Shown: in pieces, positions 35,360-43,597 of the stretch
How the letters are laid out: each line of letters opens with the position of its first letter
Numbering within the stretch: position 1 is the stretch's first letter
NCBI GenBank assembly: GCA_903859205.1
Contig: CAIOLM010000031.1
Coordinates: forward strand, 1-50,807
Reading direction: 5' to 3'
Source of the DNA: an uncultured Microbacteriaceae bacterium
GTDB lineage: Bacteria > Actinomycetota > Actinomycetes > Actinomycetales > Microbacteriaceae
Length of the DNA: 50,807 bases
The notes under the pieces: model-generated
What the model was told of the DNA's origin: nothing
Seen by the model: the letters and a program-made list of their open reading frames with translations, nothing else
The model's database searches: none
Translations under genes and position numbers: made by a program

Positions 35360-36727
35360 TTACAAGAACGGCGAGCAGGCGACGTTGGTCTGAACCGAAT
35401 AGCTCTGTCCGCTGACGCGATCGTTCGCCCAGGCAGGCCGCACGCGAGTATCGGGAATCGGCTCCCATTGCCCTTCGAAAAAGTCGTATGCCGCCTTTGG
35501 TCCGCCAGTAGTGAGGCTGCGCACGGCCTCGACGAGGGCATCCACGTCTTGGGTTCGGGAGCCCACGCCAAAGCTGGCGCGCACGGCGGGCTTGTCGATG
35601 CCGAGACGTTCCATGAGCGGATGGGCACAGAACCGGCCATCTCGAACGGCGATGCCGTGCTCGACCGAAAGCGCCGTGGCAAGAAGCCTGGCGTCGATTC
35701 CCTCGACGGTGAAGCTGACCACCCCCACGACGTCAGGCGCGTCGCTAAAGAGTCGGATGATCTTTACTCCGTCGATCGCCGAGAGCCCGGCGACGGCGGC
35801 CTCGGTGAGGGTGCGCTCGTGGGTAACCCACTCGGTCTCGTCCAGGGCGCCGAGGGTTTCGATGGCACGAGCCAAAGCGATTACGCCCACGACGTTTGGT
35901 GAGCCTGCTTCATGACGGGCTGGACCCGTGCGGAAGTGAACCGAGTCGAGGTGCACTTCGGTAACGCCGCCGCCGCCGAGAAGCAGGGGCGGTGCTTCAT
36001 CAAGCCAGTCGCCCCAACCAACCAGAACCCCTGCACCAAAGGGTGCGTAGACCTTGTGACCCGAGAGAGCGAGGTAGTCGATGTTGAGCTCGGACATGTT
36101 TACCCGGCGGTGTGGAACAAGCTGCGCACCGTCGACGGCGATTCGCGCCCCGTGTCGGTGGGCGATCTCTGCGAGGGCGGCCAGCGGCATGACCTCGCCG
36201 GTGACATTTGAGGCTCCCGTAACGGTGAGCAACGCTGCGGGCGAGCGGATGAGTTCTGCCTCGACAAGGTGCAGGGTCTGCGCAAGTGTGTCACCCGAAC
36301 GAACGACACGGCCTCCGGCAGCGACCCAGGGCAGCAGGTTCGCGTGGTGCTCTATGTCGAGAAACACCGTCTCGCCGGGCACGGCCCGCGCCAGCAGGTT
36401 GAGCGAGTCGGTCGTGTTGCGTGTGAAGATGACAGTGTCGTCGGTGCGTGCACCGAGAAACTTACCGATGGTCGCGCGCGAATTCTCGTAGACAGAGGTG
36501 CTCACCTGCGAGGCAAACCCGGCTCCGCGGTGAACGCTCGAATAGTAGGGCAGGAACTCGGTTACGTGCGCGGTTACGGCTTCGAGTGCCGGAGCGGACG
36601 CCGCATAGTCGAGGTTGATGGCGCGTGTTTGTCCGCCTAAAACGGGCACAGTGAGGTCGCCTCCGGTCACCCGCAGCAGGGGCAGGCTGACCGAGTACTC
36701 GTCGTCCTCGTCGCGAAAATAGCTCAC
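35360..36727 (-). CDS. Aminotransferase class V / cysteine desulfurase-like protein
   Basis: This 455-aa PLP enzyme resembles SufS/CsdA. It has INLDYAASAP at 37-46, EHHANLLPW at 126-134, AVDGAQLVPH at 197-206 and the PLP lysine in LSGHKVYAPFG (K225). A candidate catalytic cysteine lies in RDGRFCAHPL (C367). An N-terminal extension of about 35 residues and a C-terminal tail from about 405 ending NVACSPFL (C451) exceed the usual fold. No suf or isc genes adjoin. The start is GTG 36727, six nt after TAGGGT. Function: probably sulfur mobilisation or a related lyase, not proven. Confidence 0.85.
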   Translation of the reverse strand: MSYFRDEDDEYSVSLPLLRVTGGDLTVPVLGGQTRAINLDYAASAPALEAVTAHVTEFLPYYSSVHRGAGFASQVSTSVYENSRATIGKFLGARTDDTVIFTRNTTDSLNLLARAVPGETVFLDIEHHANLLPWVAAGGRVVRSGDTLAQTLHLVEAELIRSPAALLTVTGASNVTGEVMPLAALAEIAHRHGARIAVDGAQLVPHRRVNMSELNIDYLALSGHKVYAPFGAGVLVGWGDWLDEAPPLLLGGGGVTEVHLDSVHFRTGPARHEAGSPNVVGVIALARAIETLGALDETEWVTHERTLTEAAVAGLSAIDGVKIIRLFSDAPDVVGVVSFTVEGIDARLLATALSVEHGIAVRDGRFCAHPLMERLGIDKPAVRASFGVGSRTQDVDALVEAVRSLTTGGPKAAYDFFEGQWEPIPDTRVRPAWANDRVSGQSYSVQTNVACSPFL

Positions 36728-36733
36728 CCAATA

Positions 36734-36739
36734 ACCCTA
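36734..36739 (-). promoter_or_regulatory. -10 element, leaderless type, for the class V aminotransferase gene
   Basis: TAGGGT on the minus strand is followed by six nt (tattgg) and the GTG start at 36727. The spacer sequence tattgg is the same as that before the GTG at 27539. Confidence 0.55.
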
Positions 36740-36792
36740 GGTAGCCAAGTTGCCCGGAGGAATTTGCGGCGACTTATTGGGTAAGAGAGCGC

Positions 36793-38394
36793 TTAGACGT
36801 CGGCTTCGAGCAGAGCCATGGCCGCGTTGTGTCCGCCGATGCCGCTCACGGCGCCGCCACGTTGTGCGCCCGAGCCACACATCAGGATGCGGGGATGATT
36901 CGTGCCCACGCCCCAGCGGGCAGCCGGCGTCGAGAGGTCAGCGCCGTCTTCGAGCCACGGCCACGAGAGCAACCCGTGAAAGATATTGCCGCCGGTCATG
37001 TTGAGGGCGTCTTCGAGGTCAATCGAGGTCTTGCCTTCGACGCATAGCTCACCGTTGGCGTCGGTGGCTAGGCAGTCTTCAATCGGCTCGGCAAGCACCG
37101 AGTTGAGGGATTCGAGTACGGAAGCCACCAGCTTGGCGCGCATCTCTTCGTTGTTCTCGCGCGTGAGCATTTTGTGGGGAACGTGCAATCCGAAGACGGT
37201 GAGCGTTTGGTAACCGGCCTCCTGCAGCTCAGGACCGAGAATGCTCGGGTCAGAAAGTGAATGGCAGTAGATCTCGCAGGGCAAAGGCGAAGGAATCTGA
37301 CCGGCAACGCCAGCTGCGTATCCGGCGGCCAACTGTGTGTAGGTCTCGTTGATGTGGAAGGTTCCACCAAACGCTTGCTCGGGGGTAACCGAAGAATCGG
37401 CCAGTTTGGGGAGGCGCGTGAGCAGCAGGTTTACCTTGATTTGCGCGCCCCCGGGACGCTTGCTCTCGGGCAGCGGGTTGCCGGTGAGCTGCCCCAGAAC
37501 CCAAGGCGAGACATTTGCCAACACCCACGTGGCTTCGAGAGTGTGCGAGGCGCCGGCGACGGTGACGTCCACCTGCGAGTTGGAGCCGGATGCCCTCCCG
37601 GTGCCCGCGGCGCTCCCCGCGCGAATGGCCGTGACCTCGGCCTGCGTAATCAGCTCGGCGCCGGCTTGACGCGCGGCGCGAGCGAGCTCGCCCGACACCG
37701 CGCCCATGCCGCCGATGGGAACGTCCCAGTCGCCGGTGCCGCCACCGATGACGTGATACAGAAAGCACCGGTTCTGATCGAGTGACTCTGACTCGGCCGA
37801 GACGAAGGTGCCAATAAGGGCGTCGGTCAGCGCGACGCCGCGAGCAATGTCACCACTGAGGTCGCGCTCGATAACTTCAGCGAGCGGGCGTTCAATGAAT
37901 TCATTCCACAGGGCGTCATCGCCGACCAGTGAGCGCAGCTCCGATCGGGTGAGCAAGGGGTCGGTCACGCTCGGCCATAGCTTTTCGGCCAAACGCGCGG
38001 TCTTGCCATAGAAGGTTTCGAATCCGGCAGCGTCGCGGGCCTCGCCGACACGCGCAAACGAGGCGTCGGTAGCAGCACCATCGTGGTTGTCGACGAGCAA
38101 CCCTTTTTCAGGGGCGCCGGGAACAGGCGTGTACGACGAGTAGCGGCGGCGAACCAGCCGAATTTCAAGACCCAGGTCTTCGACGATGCGCTGGGGGAGC
38201 AATGAAACTAGGTACGAATAGCGGGAGAGGCGCGCATCTATACCGGCAAATGCCTCGGCAGAAATTGCAGCTCCGCCGACGTGGTCAAGACGCTCGAGCA
38301 CGGCCACCGAGCGGCCTGTGCGAGCGAGATAGGCGGCCGCGGTCAAGCCGTTGTGTCCGCCGCCAACAATGACGACGTCGTAAGTCTTCTTCAC
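36793..38394 (-). CDS. FAD-dependent oxidoreductase, phytoene-desaturase-like (PYROXD2-type)
   Basis: This 533-aa flavoprotein has an N-terminal dinucleotide-binding motif VVIVGGGHNGLTAAAYLARTG (residues 7-27, read in parts) and the VGGAA follow-up. Its C-terminus has the FAD motif CGSGAQRGGAVSGIGGHNAAM in pieces. It resembles NAD(P)/FAD oxidoreductases related to PYROXD2 and phytoene desaturase, but no carotenoid genes adjoin, so a CrtI role is unlikely. The start is GTG 38394. TATCGT seven nt upstream suggests a leaderless transcript. It is divergent from the peptide transporter by only 18 nt. Confidence 0.85.
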   Translation of the reverse strand: MKKTYDVVIVGGGHNGLTAAAYLARTGRSVAVLERLDHVGGAAISAEAFAGIDARLSRYSYLVSLLPQRIVEDLGLEIRLVRRRYSSYTPVPGAPEKGLLVDNHDGAATDASFARVGEARDAAGFETFYGKTARLAEKLWPSVTDPLLTRSELRSLVGDDALWNEFIERPLAEVIERDLSGDIARGVALTDALIGTFVSAESESLDQNRCFLYHVIGGGTGDWDVPIGGMGAVSGELARAARQAGAELITQAEVTAIRAGSAAGTGRASGSNSQVDVTVAGASHTLEATWVLANVSPWVLGQLTGNPLPESKRPGGAQIKVNLLLTRLPKLADSSVTPEQAFGGTFHINETYTQLAAGYAAGVAGQIPSPLPCEIYCHSLSDPSILGPELQEAGYQTLTVFGLHVPHKMLTRENNEEMRAKLVASVLESLNSVLAEPIEDCLATDANGELCVEGKTSIDLEDALNMTGGNIFHGLLSWPWLEDGADLSTPAARWGVGTNHPRILMCGSGAQRGGAVSGIGGHNAAMALLEADV

Positions 38395-38400
38395 TTGTGA

Positions 38401-38407
38401 AACGATA
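38401..38407. promoter_or_regulatory. Overlapping divergent -10 elements
   Basis: The 18-nt gap 38395-38412 contains TATCGT on the minus strand (38407-38402), seven nt before the oxidoreductase GTG. On the plus strand AACGAT (38401-38406) lies six nt before the transporter ATG. The two hexamers occupy the same bases. The minus-strand element is the better match; any -35 elements must lie within the opposing coding sequences. Confidence 0.45.
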
Positions 38408-38412
38408 GCGGG

Positions 38413-39873
38413 ATGAGCGCAACGATGCCGATCAAGCTGAACGAGAAGACCTTCTTCGGGCAGCCACGACCGCTAGTCACCATCTTCGGTGTCGAGATGT
38501 GGGAGCGTTTTTCGTTCTATGGCATGCAGGGCATCCTGCTGCTCTATATGTTCTACCCCGTCGCGCAGGGCGGTCTAGGCATGCCCCAGCCAATCGCTGT
38601 CGGAATCATCGGTGCATACGGCGGAAGTGTCTACCTGGCAACTATCGCCGGTGCCTGGCTGGCAGACCGCATCTTCGGATCAGAACGCGTGCTTTTCTAC
38701 GCAGCTATTTTGGTGATGATTGGGCACATTGCGCTTGCCGTGTTGCCGTCTTTTGTTGGCTTGGGTGTTGGACTGGTTTTGATTGCACTCGGAGCCGGAG
38801 GCGTGAAGTCGAACGCGACCAGCGTGGTCGGTCAGCTCTACGCTCCCGGCGACATTCGCCGCGATGCCGGCTTCTCGCTCTACTACCTCGGCATCAACCT
38901 GGGCGCATTTGCCGGCCCGCTGGCTACGGGGCTGTTGCAGACAACGATGGGCTTTCACTGGGGCTTCGGACTGGCCGCAGTGGGAATGGCCGCGGGACTG
39001 ACCCAGTACACCTTTGGTCGAAAGCGCCTGCCTGACTCCAGTCGCGAGGTGCCGAACCCGCTTCCCAAGCAAAATCGCTGGGGCATTCTCGCCTTCTCGG
39101 TTGGCGGGCTCGCCGTCATTGGCGTCTTGCTGTGGGTAAAGGTTATTCGGGTCGACAATCTTGCCGGCGTCATCACGCTCGCCTCGGCCGCGGCGGCGGT
39201 TTCCTATTTCATCGTGATGCTGACCAGCTCACGCATAACTACCATCGAGCGCCTTCGCGTTGCCGCCTTTATTCCGTTGTTCATTGGCACGGCCGCGTTC
39301 TGGTCGCTTTATCAGCAGCAGTTCACGGTGGTCACTGTCTTCGCCAACGACCAGTTGAACCTTGACATCTTGGGGTGGAAGATGCCCGTTTCGTGGGTGC
39401 AGTCGATCAATCCCGTGTTCATCATCATCTTGTCGGGAATCTTCGCCGCGCTGTGGACCCGCCTCGGCACTAAGCAGCCGAGCATCCCCATCAAGTTCGC
39501 ACTGGGAATCATGGGCGTGGGTATCGGGTTCCTGCTGTTCTTGCCGATTGCGCACGCCGGGGCACACGCGGCTCCGTTGCTGGCACTGGTGGGCATCCTG
39601 TTTGTGTTCACGATTGGTGAGTTGCTGATTTCACCCGTCGGCTTGTCGGCGGCGACCAAGCTGGCGCCCGCGGCGTTCCGCACGCAGATGATCGCACTGC
39701 TGTTTTTGGCCTCTGCGCTCGGTACCGCAATGTCGGGGCAACTCGCGCAGTTTTACAACCAGCAAGACTCGACCAGCTACTTCGCTATTTCGGGTATCGC
39801 CGCCATCGCAATCGGCTTCGTGCTCGTTCTGCTGAGTCGCTGGGTAATCAAGATGATGGGAGGCGTGCGCTAA
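38413..39873 (+). CDS. POT-family proton-coupled peptide transporter
   Basis: This 486-aa integral membrane protein of the POT/PTR2 family imports di- and tripeptides with protons. The helix-1 signature ExxERF appears in VEMWERFSFYG (about 29-39), followed by MQGILLLYMFYP. IALGAGGVKSNATSVVGQLY and the GFSLYYLGINLGAFAGPL motif lie near 120-175. About 14 helices are visible, the usual number. The ATG has no ribosome site. It overlaps the next gene by one base (TAATG). Confidence 0.94.
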   Translation: MSATMPIKLNEKTFFGQPRPLVTIFGVEMWERFSFYGMQGILLLYMFYPVAQGGLGMPQPIAVGIIGAYGGSVYLATIAGAWLADRIFGSERVLFYAAILVMIGHIALAVLPSFVGLGVGLVLIALGAGGVKSNATSVVGQLYAPGDIRRDAGFSLYYLGINLGAFAGPLATGLLQTTMGFHWGFGLAAVGMAAGLTQYTFGRKRLPDSSREVPNPLPKQNRWGILAFSVGGLAVIGVLLWVKVIRVDNLAGVITLASAAAAVSYFIVMLTSSRITTIERLRVAAFIPLFIGTAAFWSLYQQQFTVVTVFANDQLNLDILGWKMPVSWVQSINPVFIIILSGIFAALWTRLGTKQPSIPIKFALGIMGVGIGFLLFLPIAHAGAHAAPLLALVGILFVFTIGELLISPVGLSAATKLAPAAFRTQMIALLFLASALGTAMSGQLAQFYNQQDSTSYFAISGIAAIAIGFVLVLLSRWVIKMMGGVR

Positions 39874-40730
39874 TGGCTCGTCGAGAAGCAACGTTTACTG
39901 ACGCCTGGGGTGTCGAAATCACCTACGACGTTTACGAACCCACCGATGTAAAAGAGTCGCGTGCGGCGGTGTTGCTCGTGCACGGCATCGGTGAGCACGC
40001 GGGTCGGTATGGGCACGTCGCTGCCGCCTTCAACTCGGCCGGCTACATCGTCTACGCAATGGATGTTCGAGGTCACGGCCGCACCGGCGTCAAAGCCGCC
40101 GGTGGCGACCTGACCAAACTCGGAGCACTCGGGCCTGGCGGACTCAACGCCGCCATTGATGACATGCGTGAACTCACCGAGATCATGCGCAAGGAAAACC
40201 CGGGACTGCATCTGGTGTTCCTTGGCCACAGCATGGGCTCGATCCACGGGCAGATTTTGCTCAATGACCACGCGGCTGATTATGCAGCAGTAATTCTGAC
40301 TGGAGCGTGCTCGCGCACGATTGGCAACATGGCTGCCGGAGATCTGAACAAGCCGTTCAAGGTACCCGGCGGTACCGGCCACGAGTGGCTCAGCCGCGAC
40401 CCGGCTGTTTGGAAAGCCTTCAAGGAAGACCCCTGGACCTTCGACGCGGACGTGCTCAAGATTTACGGCATCCCCGCCGGGCTTCGCCTGTTTGGCCGCC
40501 CATTCAAGTTCATGTCTGAGGTGCCCATCCTGATTGCCGTAGGCCAGGAAGACTCACTCGGCGGGGAGAAGAGCGCCCTCAAGCTCGCTGACGATTACAT
40601 CAAGCGGGCGAATCAAACTGATGTCAGCGTGATTGTGTACCCGGGTGCACGTCACGAAGTCTTCAACGAGACCAATAAAGAGCAGGTTCTCGATGACGTC
40701 ATCTCGTGGCTGACTGAGCGCGTTTCGTAG
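39873..40730 (+). CDS. Alpha/beta-hydrolase (monoacylglycerol-lipase-like)
   Basis: This 285-aa alpha/beta hydrolase is of the serine aminopeptidase S33/lysophospholipase type. The oxyanion segment is VLLVHGIGEHAGRY, the nucleophile elbow is GHSMGS (S120), the likely acid is in GQEDSLGG (about 225), and the histidine is in GARHEVFNE. No signal peptide is present, so it is cytoplasmic. It starts on the last base of the transporter stop, so it is translationally coupled to it. Confidence 0.88.
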   Translation: MARREATFTDAWGVEITYDVYEPTDVKESRAAVLLVHGIGEHAGRYGHVAAAFNSAGYIVYAMDVRGHGRTGVKAAGGDLTKLGALGPGGLNAAIDDMRELTEIMRKENPGLHLVFLGHSMGSIHGQILLNDHAADYAAVILTGACSRTIGNMAAGDLNKPFKVPGGTGHEWLSRDPAVWKAFKEDPWTFDADVLKIYGIPAGLRLFGRPFKFMSEVPILIAVGQEDSLGGEKSALKLADDYIKRANQTDVSVIVYPGARHEVFNETNKEQVLDDVISWLTERVS

Positions 40731-40736
40731 CGCCGG

Positions 40737-40742
40737 TAGGCT
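40737..40742 (+). promoter_or_regulatory. -10 element, leaderless type, for pyrE
   Basis: TAGGCT is followed by six nt (ggattt) and the pyrE ATG at 40749. It lies in the 18-nt gap after the hydrolase gene. Confidence 0.55.
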
Positions 40743-40748
40743 GGATTT

Positions 40749-41297
40749 ATGACGGACACACGCGCCCAGCTCATCAAATACATCTCTGAAGACGCCGTTT
40801 TTCACGGCGATTTCACCCTGACGAGCGGCAAGAAGGCGACCTACTACGTCGACCTGCGCAAGGTGAGCCTCGACCACCGCGTGGCTCCTCTAATCGGCAA
40901 GGTCATGCTCGAGTTAGTGCAGCAAATCCCGAACGTGGATGCCGTGGGCGGGCTCACCATGGGTGCCGACCCCATCGCGACCGCCGTACTGCACGCGGGT
41001 GCTGCGGCTGGCGCATCCATCGATGCTTTCGTTGTGCGCAAGGAGCCTAAGGACCACGGCCGCGGCCGCCAGGTTGAGGGCCCTGACGTTTCGGGCAAGC
41101 GCGTTGTCGTGCTCGAAGACACCTCGACCACTGGGGGCTCACCGCTGGCGGCAATCGAGGCTCTCGAGAAGGCCGGCGCCATCATCGTGGGCGTTGCCGT
41201 GGTTGTTGACCGCAACACGGGCGCTAAAGAGCGCATCGAGGCTGCCGGTTACCCATACTTCTCGGCCATCGGCTTGACCGACCTCGAGCTCGAATAA
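40749..41297 (+). CDS. pyrE: Orotate phosphoribosyltransferase
   Basis: PyrE converts orotate and PRPP to OMP in pyrimidine synthesis. The 182-aa protein shows TLTSGKKATYYVDLR (residues 24-38), GGLTMGADPIATAV, KDHGRGRQVEG (flexible-loop lysine region) and the PRPP motif VVVLEDTSTTGGS (about 119-131). It has its own leaderless-type promoter. The next gene starts 3 nt later. Confidence 0.96.
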   Translation: MTDTRAQLIKYISEDAVFHGDFTLTSGKKATYYVDLRKVSLDHRVAPLIGKVMLELVQQIPNVDAVGGLTMGADPIATAVLHAGAAAGASIDAFVVRKEPKDHGRGRQVEGPDVSGKRVVVLEDTSTTGGSPLAAIEALEKAGAIIVGVAVVVDRNTGAKERIEAAGYPYFSAIGLTDLELE

Positions 41298-41300
41298 GGC

Positions 41301-41831
41301 ATGAAGGCGCTGGGCTGGATCGGGCTGATTCTGGCTCTGGTATTGCTCATTGTCGCGGCCGTTTTTGGCGGCTTGTGGTTCGGTAAGCAGTCGGCACCGA
41401 CGCCCTCGCCCACCCCTTCTCGCACCGTGACTGCGCATCGATTTGGAAACGTTGCGTGGGACAAACTGCGCACTGGCGACTGCGTCATCGGCTTCACCAA
41501 CGCCTGGCAAGACACCTTCACGGTTGTCTCCTGCGACGCCGACCACAGCGCGCAGCTGCTCATGCGTGACACTGTGCCCGATGCCCCGGCAGAGTTCCCC
41601 GGGCAAAAGGCTCTGGCCACCACGGTCGGCAAGCTCTGCGCGTCACCCGCACTTTTTGACGCAGCTGCTGCGAAGGCGTACTCCGAGCTTCTGATTGAGA
41701 TTGCGTATCCGCAGACCGACGCCGAGTGGGCTCAGGCTCCGCGCTTCGACTGTTTTGCGGCGGCCCCAACGGGTCAGTTCTTGACCACGAACCTCATGCC
41801 CTCAGCCGCGCCTGCGACGCCTGTGGGTTAG
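41301..41831 (+). CDS. Septum_form-domain membrane-anchored protein
   Basis: This 176-aa protein has an N-terminal hydrophobic anchor (GWIGLILALVLLIVAAVFGGLW) and a short Pro/Ser/Thr linker. An extracytoplasmic domain follows with LRTGDCVIGF, VVSCDADHSAQLL, KLCASP and APRFDCFAA. The four cysteines and the GDC...VxCxxxH pattern fit the Septum_form family of actinobacteria, whose role is poorly known. It follows pyrE by 3 nt. Confidence 0.85.
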   Translation: MKALGWIGLILALVLLIVAAVFGGLWFGKQSAPTPSPTPSRTVTAHRFGNVAWDKLRTGDCVIGFTNAWQDTFTVVSCDADHSAQLLMRDTVPDAPAEFPGQKALATTVGKLCASPALFDAAAAKAYSELLIEIAYPQTDAEWAQAPRFDCFAAAPTGQFLTTNLMPSAAPATPVG

Positions 41832-41848
41832 TCGACGAGCAACACCGC

Positions 41849-42814
41849 TTAGGGAATCAGAAGCGACTTCCCGGTTGTGCGACGCGCCTCGAGGTCACGA
41901 TGAGCCTGCGCCGCTTCTGCCAGAGGGTAGGTCTGGTCAATGCGTACGGTGACGTCACCGTTGAGCACGGCTTGCGTAACTTCCTTCCACCGCCAGGCAC
42001 GCTCTGCAGGCTCCTCGACGAAGCTGAACAGGGTTGGCCTTGTCACCGAGAGTGAACCGCCCTGAACCAGTCGACTGATCTCAAATGGCGGCACTGCACC
42101 CGACGCACTGCCGAACGACACCAGCATGCCGCGCGTGCGCAGGCTAGCCAGTGACCCGTCGAAAGTGTCTTTGCCAACGCCGTCGTAAACCACGTTCACG
42201 CCAACGCCGTCGGTGAGGTCTCGAACCACCTCGGTGAAGTTCTCGTAGCCGATGACGTGGTCGGCACCGGCAGCCTTCGAGAGCTCCGCCTTCTCGGGGG
42301 TCGAGACGGTCGTGATTACGCGCGCGCCCTTGAGCTTGGCCAGCTGGGTCAGAACCAGCCCGACGCCGCCCGCACCAGCGTGAATCAAGCAGGTGTCACC
42401 GGCCTCAAGGTGGTAAGAACCGTCGACCAGATAGTGCGCGGTCAGCAATTGCATGGGGATGGCGGCGGCTGTCAGGTCGTCGATGCCATCGGGAACCGGC
42501 AAGCACTTGGCCGCTGGAGCAATCACGTATTCGGCGTATCCGCCAGTGTTGTCAGGAAAGGCGACTCGGTCACCCACGGCAACCGTGGTCACGCCTGCAC
42601 CGATTGCGGCAACAGTGCCGCTGGCTTCAGCTCCGGGAATGCCCGGCAGCTCAACCGGGTACTTGCCAGCGCGACGGTACACATCGATGTAGTTGATGCC
42701 GGCAGCGGCAACGCGAACAACGACCTCGCCCGGGCCAGCCACGGGCATCTCGACCTCGACATACTCGAGTACTTCGGGGCCGCCGAACTGGGAGACAACG
42801 ATTGCGTGGGGCAT
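41849..42814 (-). CDS. Quinone oxidoreductase (zinc-independent MDR family)
   Basis: This 321-aa medium-chain dehydrogenase/reductase starts MPHAIVVSQFGGPEVLEYVEV in pieces, with the AAGINYIDVYRRAGKYP segment. The NADPH motif is HAGAGGVGLVLTQLAKLKGARV (about 147-168, in pieces) and it continues NVVYDGVGKDTFDGSLASL. No structural zinc cysteines are present, so it is a QOR-type NADPH:quinone reductase. ATG 42814 has AAAGGA 6 nt upstream; an ATG at 42883 would overlap the divergent methyltransferase gene. Transcription diverges from trmH-like 42855 across 40 nt. Confidence 0.92.
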   Translation of the reverse strand: MPHAIVVSQFGGPEVLEYVEVEMPVAGPGEVVVRVAAAGINYIDVYRRAGKYPVELPGIPGAEASGTVAAIGAGVTTVAVGDRVAFPDNTGGYAEYVIAPAAKCLPVPDGIDDLTAAAIPMQLLTAHYLVDGSYHLEAGDTCLIHAGAGGVGLVLTQLAKLKGARVITTVSTPEKAELSKAAGADHVIGYENFTEVVRDLTDGVGVNVVYDGVGKDTFDGSLASLRTRGMLVSFGSASGAVPPFEISRLVQGGSLSVTRPTLFSFVEEPAERAWRWKEVTQAVLNGDVTVRIDQTYPLAEAAQAHRDLEARRTTGKSLLIP

Positions 42815-42842
42815 GAGGGTCCTTTCGCTCTTCTCTATTCTG

Positions 42843-42848
42843 TAGCCT
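42843..42848 (+). promoter_or_regulatory. -10 element, leaderless type, for the TrmH-family gene
   Basis: TGTAGCCT (an extended -10, with hexamer TAGCCT) is followed by six nt (gaacag) and the GTG at 42855. Confidence 0.55.
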
Positions 42849-42854
42849 GAACAG

Positions 42855-43475
42855 GTGTCAGCAGTAGACGAACTCAGCACCAATGGTGTCGGCCCGTGGA
42901 CGGGTGAGCTTCCGACGGAGCTGTTCTATGACCCCGAGCTGCTGCGCAACGGCGATAGTCGAAACGTAATCGACCGGTATCGCTACTGGTCGATGGAGGC
43001 GATTGTTGCCGACCTCGACGAGCATCGGCATCCGTTTCATGTGGCCATCGAGAACTGGCAGCACGACATGAACATCGGGTCGATTGTGCGCAGCGCCAAC
43101 GCGTTCGCCGCCGACACTGTGCACATCATCGGCCGCAAGCGCTGGAACAAGCGCGGCGCCATGGTGACCGACCGCTACCAGCACGTCATTCATCACGAGA
43201 CGGTCGAGGCTTTTACCGCTTGGGCCGCCGCTGAAAAGCTTCCGATTCTGGCAATCGACAACGTTCCCGGATGCGTCAAAATCGAGACCTTTGCTCTGCC
43301 CGAGCGCTGCGTGCTGTTGTTTGGCCAGGAAGGGCCGGGACTTTCGCCCGAGGCAATCGCTGCCTCGCAGGCGGTCATCGAGATCACCCAGTTCGGCTCG
43401 ACCCGGTCGATTAACGCCTCAGCCGCCGCCGCCGTCGCGATGCACGCCTGGGTCATGCAGCACGTTTCTTTCTAG
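42855..43475 (+). CDS. TrmH-family (SpoU) RNA 2'-O-methyltransferase
   Basis: This 206-aa SPOUT methyltransferase has the three conserved motifs: NIGSIVRSANAFAADTVHIIG near 73-93, LLFGQEGPGLSPEAI near 155-169, and SINASAAAAVAMHAWV near 186-201. The family 2'-O-methylates tRNA or rRNA nucleotides, and the specific target cannot be read from the sequence. It starts GTG 42855. A gap of 122 nt separates it from purA. Confidence 0.9.
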   Translation: MSAVDELSTNGVGPWTGELPTELFYDPELLRNGDSRNVIDRYRYWSMEAIVADLDEHRHPFHVAIENWQHDMNIGSIVRSANAFAADTVHIIGRKRWNKRGAMVTDRYQHVIHHETVEAFTAWAAAEKLPILAIDNVPGCVKIETFALPERCVLLFGQEGPGLSPEAIAASQAVIEITQFGSTRSINASAAAAVAMHAWVMQHVSF

Positions 43476-43529
43476 CCGGTTTCGATACGGCTTTCGGCGG
43501 GCTCAATCCCCGCGGGGGTAGAGGCGAGA

Positions 43530-43535
43530 TAGAAT
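43530..43535 (+). promoter_or_regulatory. Candidate -10 of the purA promoter (TAGAAT)
   Basis: TAGAAT lies 62 nt before the purA ATG, the only clear -10-like hexamer in the gap. The -35 region (about 43507-43512) is weak. A ribosome site AGGGGAG precedes purA, so this is a leadered transcript. Confidence 0.4.
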
Positions 43536-43597
43536 AAAGCACGGGCTTGCGCCGGAAGCGTATGCCACCTTTTCGCTCGTTTTAGGGGAGTCCGTCC

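Noticed and set aside
36793-38394. Carotenoid phytoene desaturase (CrtI)
   Set aside because: The FAD fold fits, but no crtB, crtE or other carotenoid genes adjoin and the closest resemblance is to PYROXD2-type proteins.
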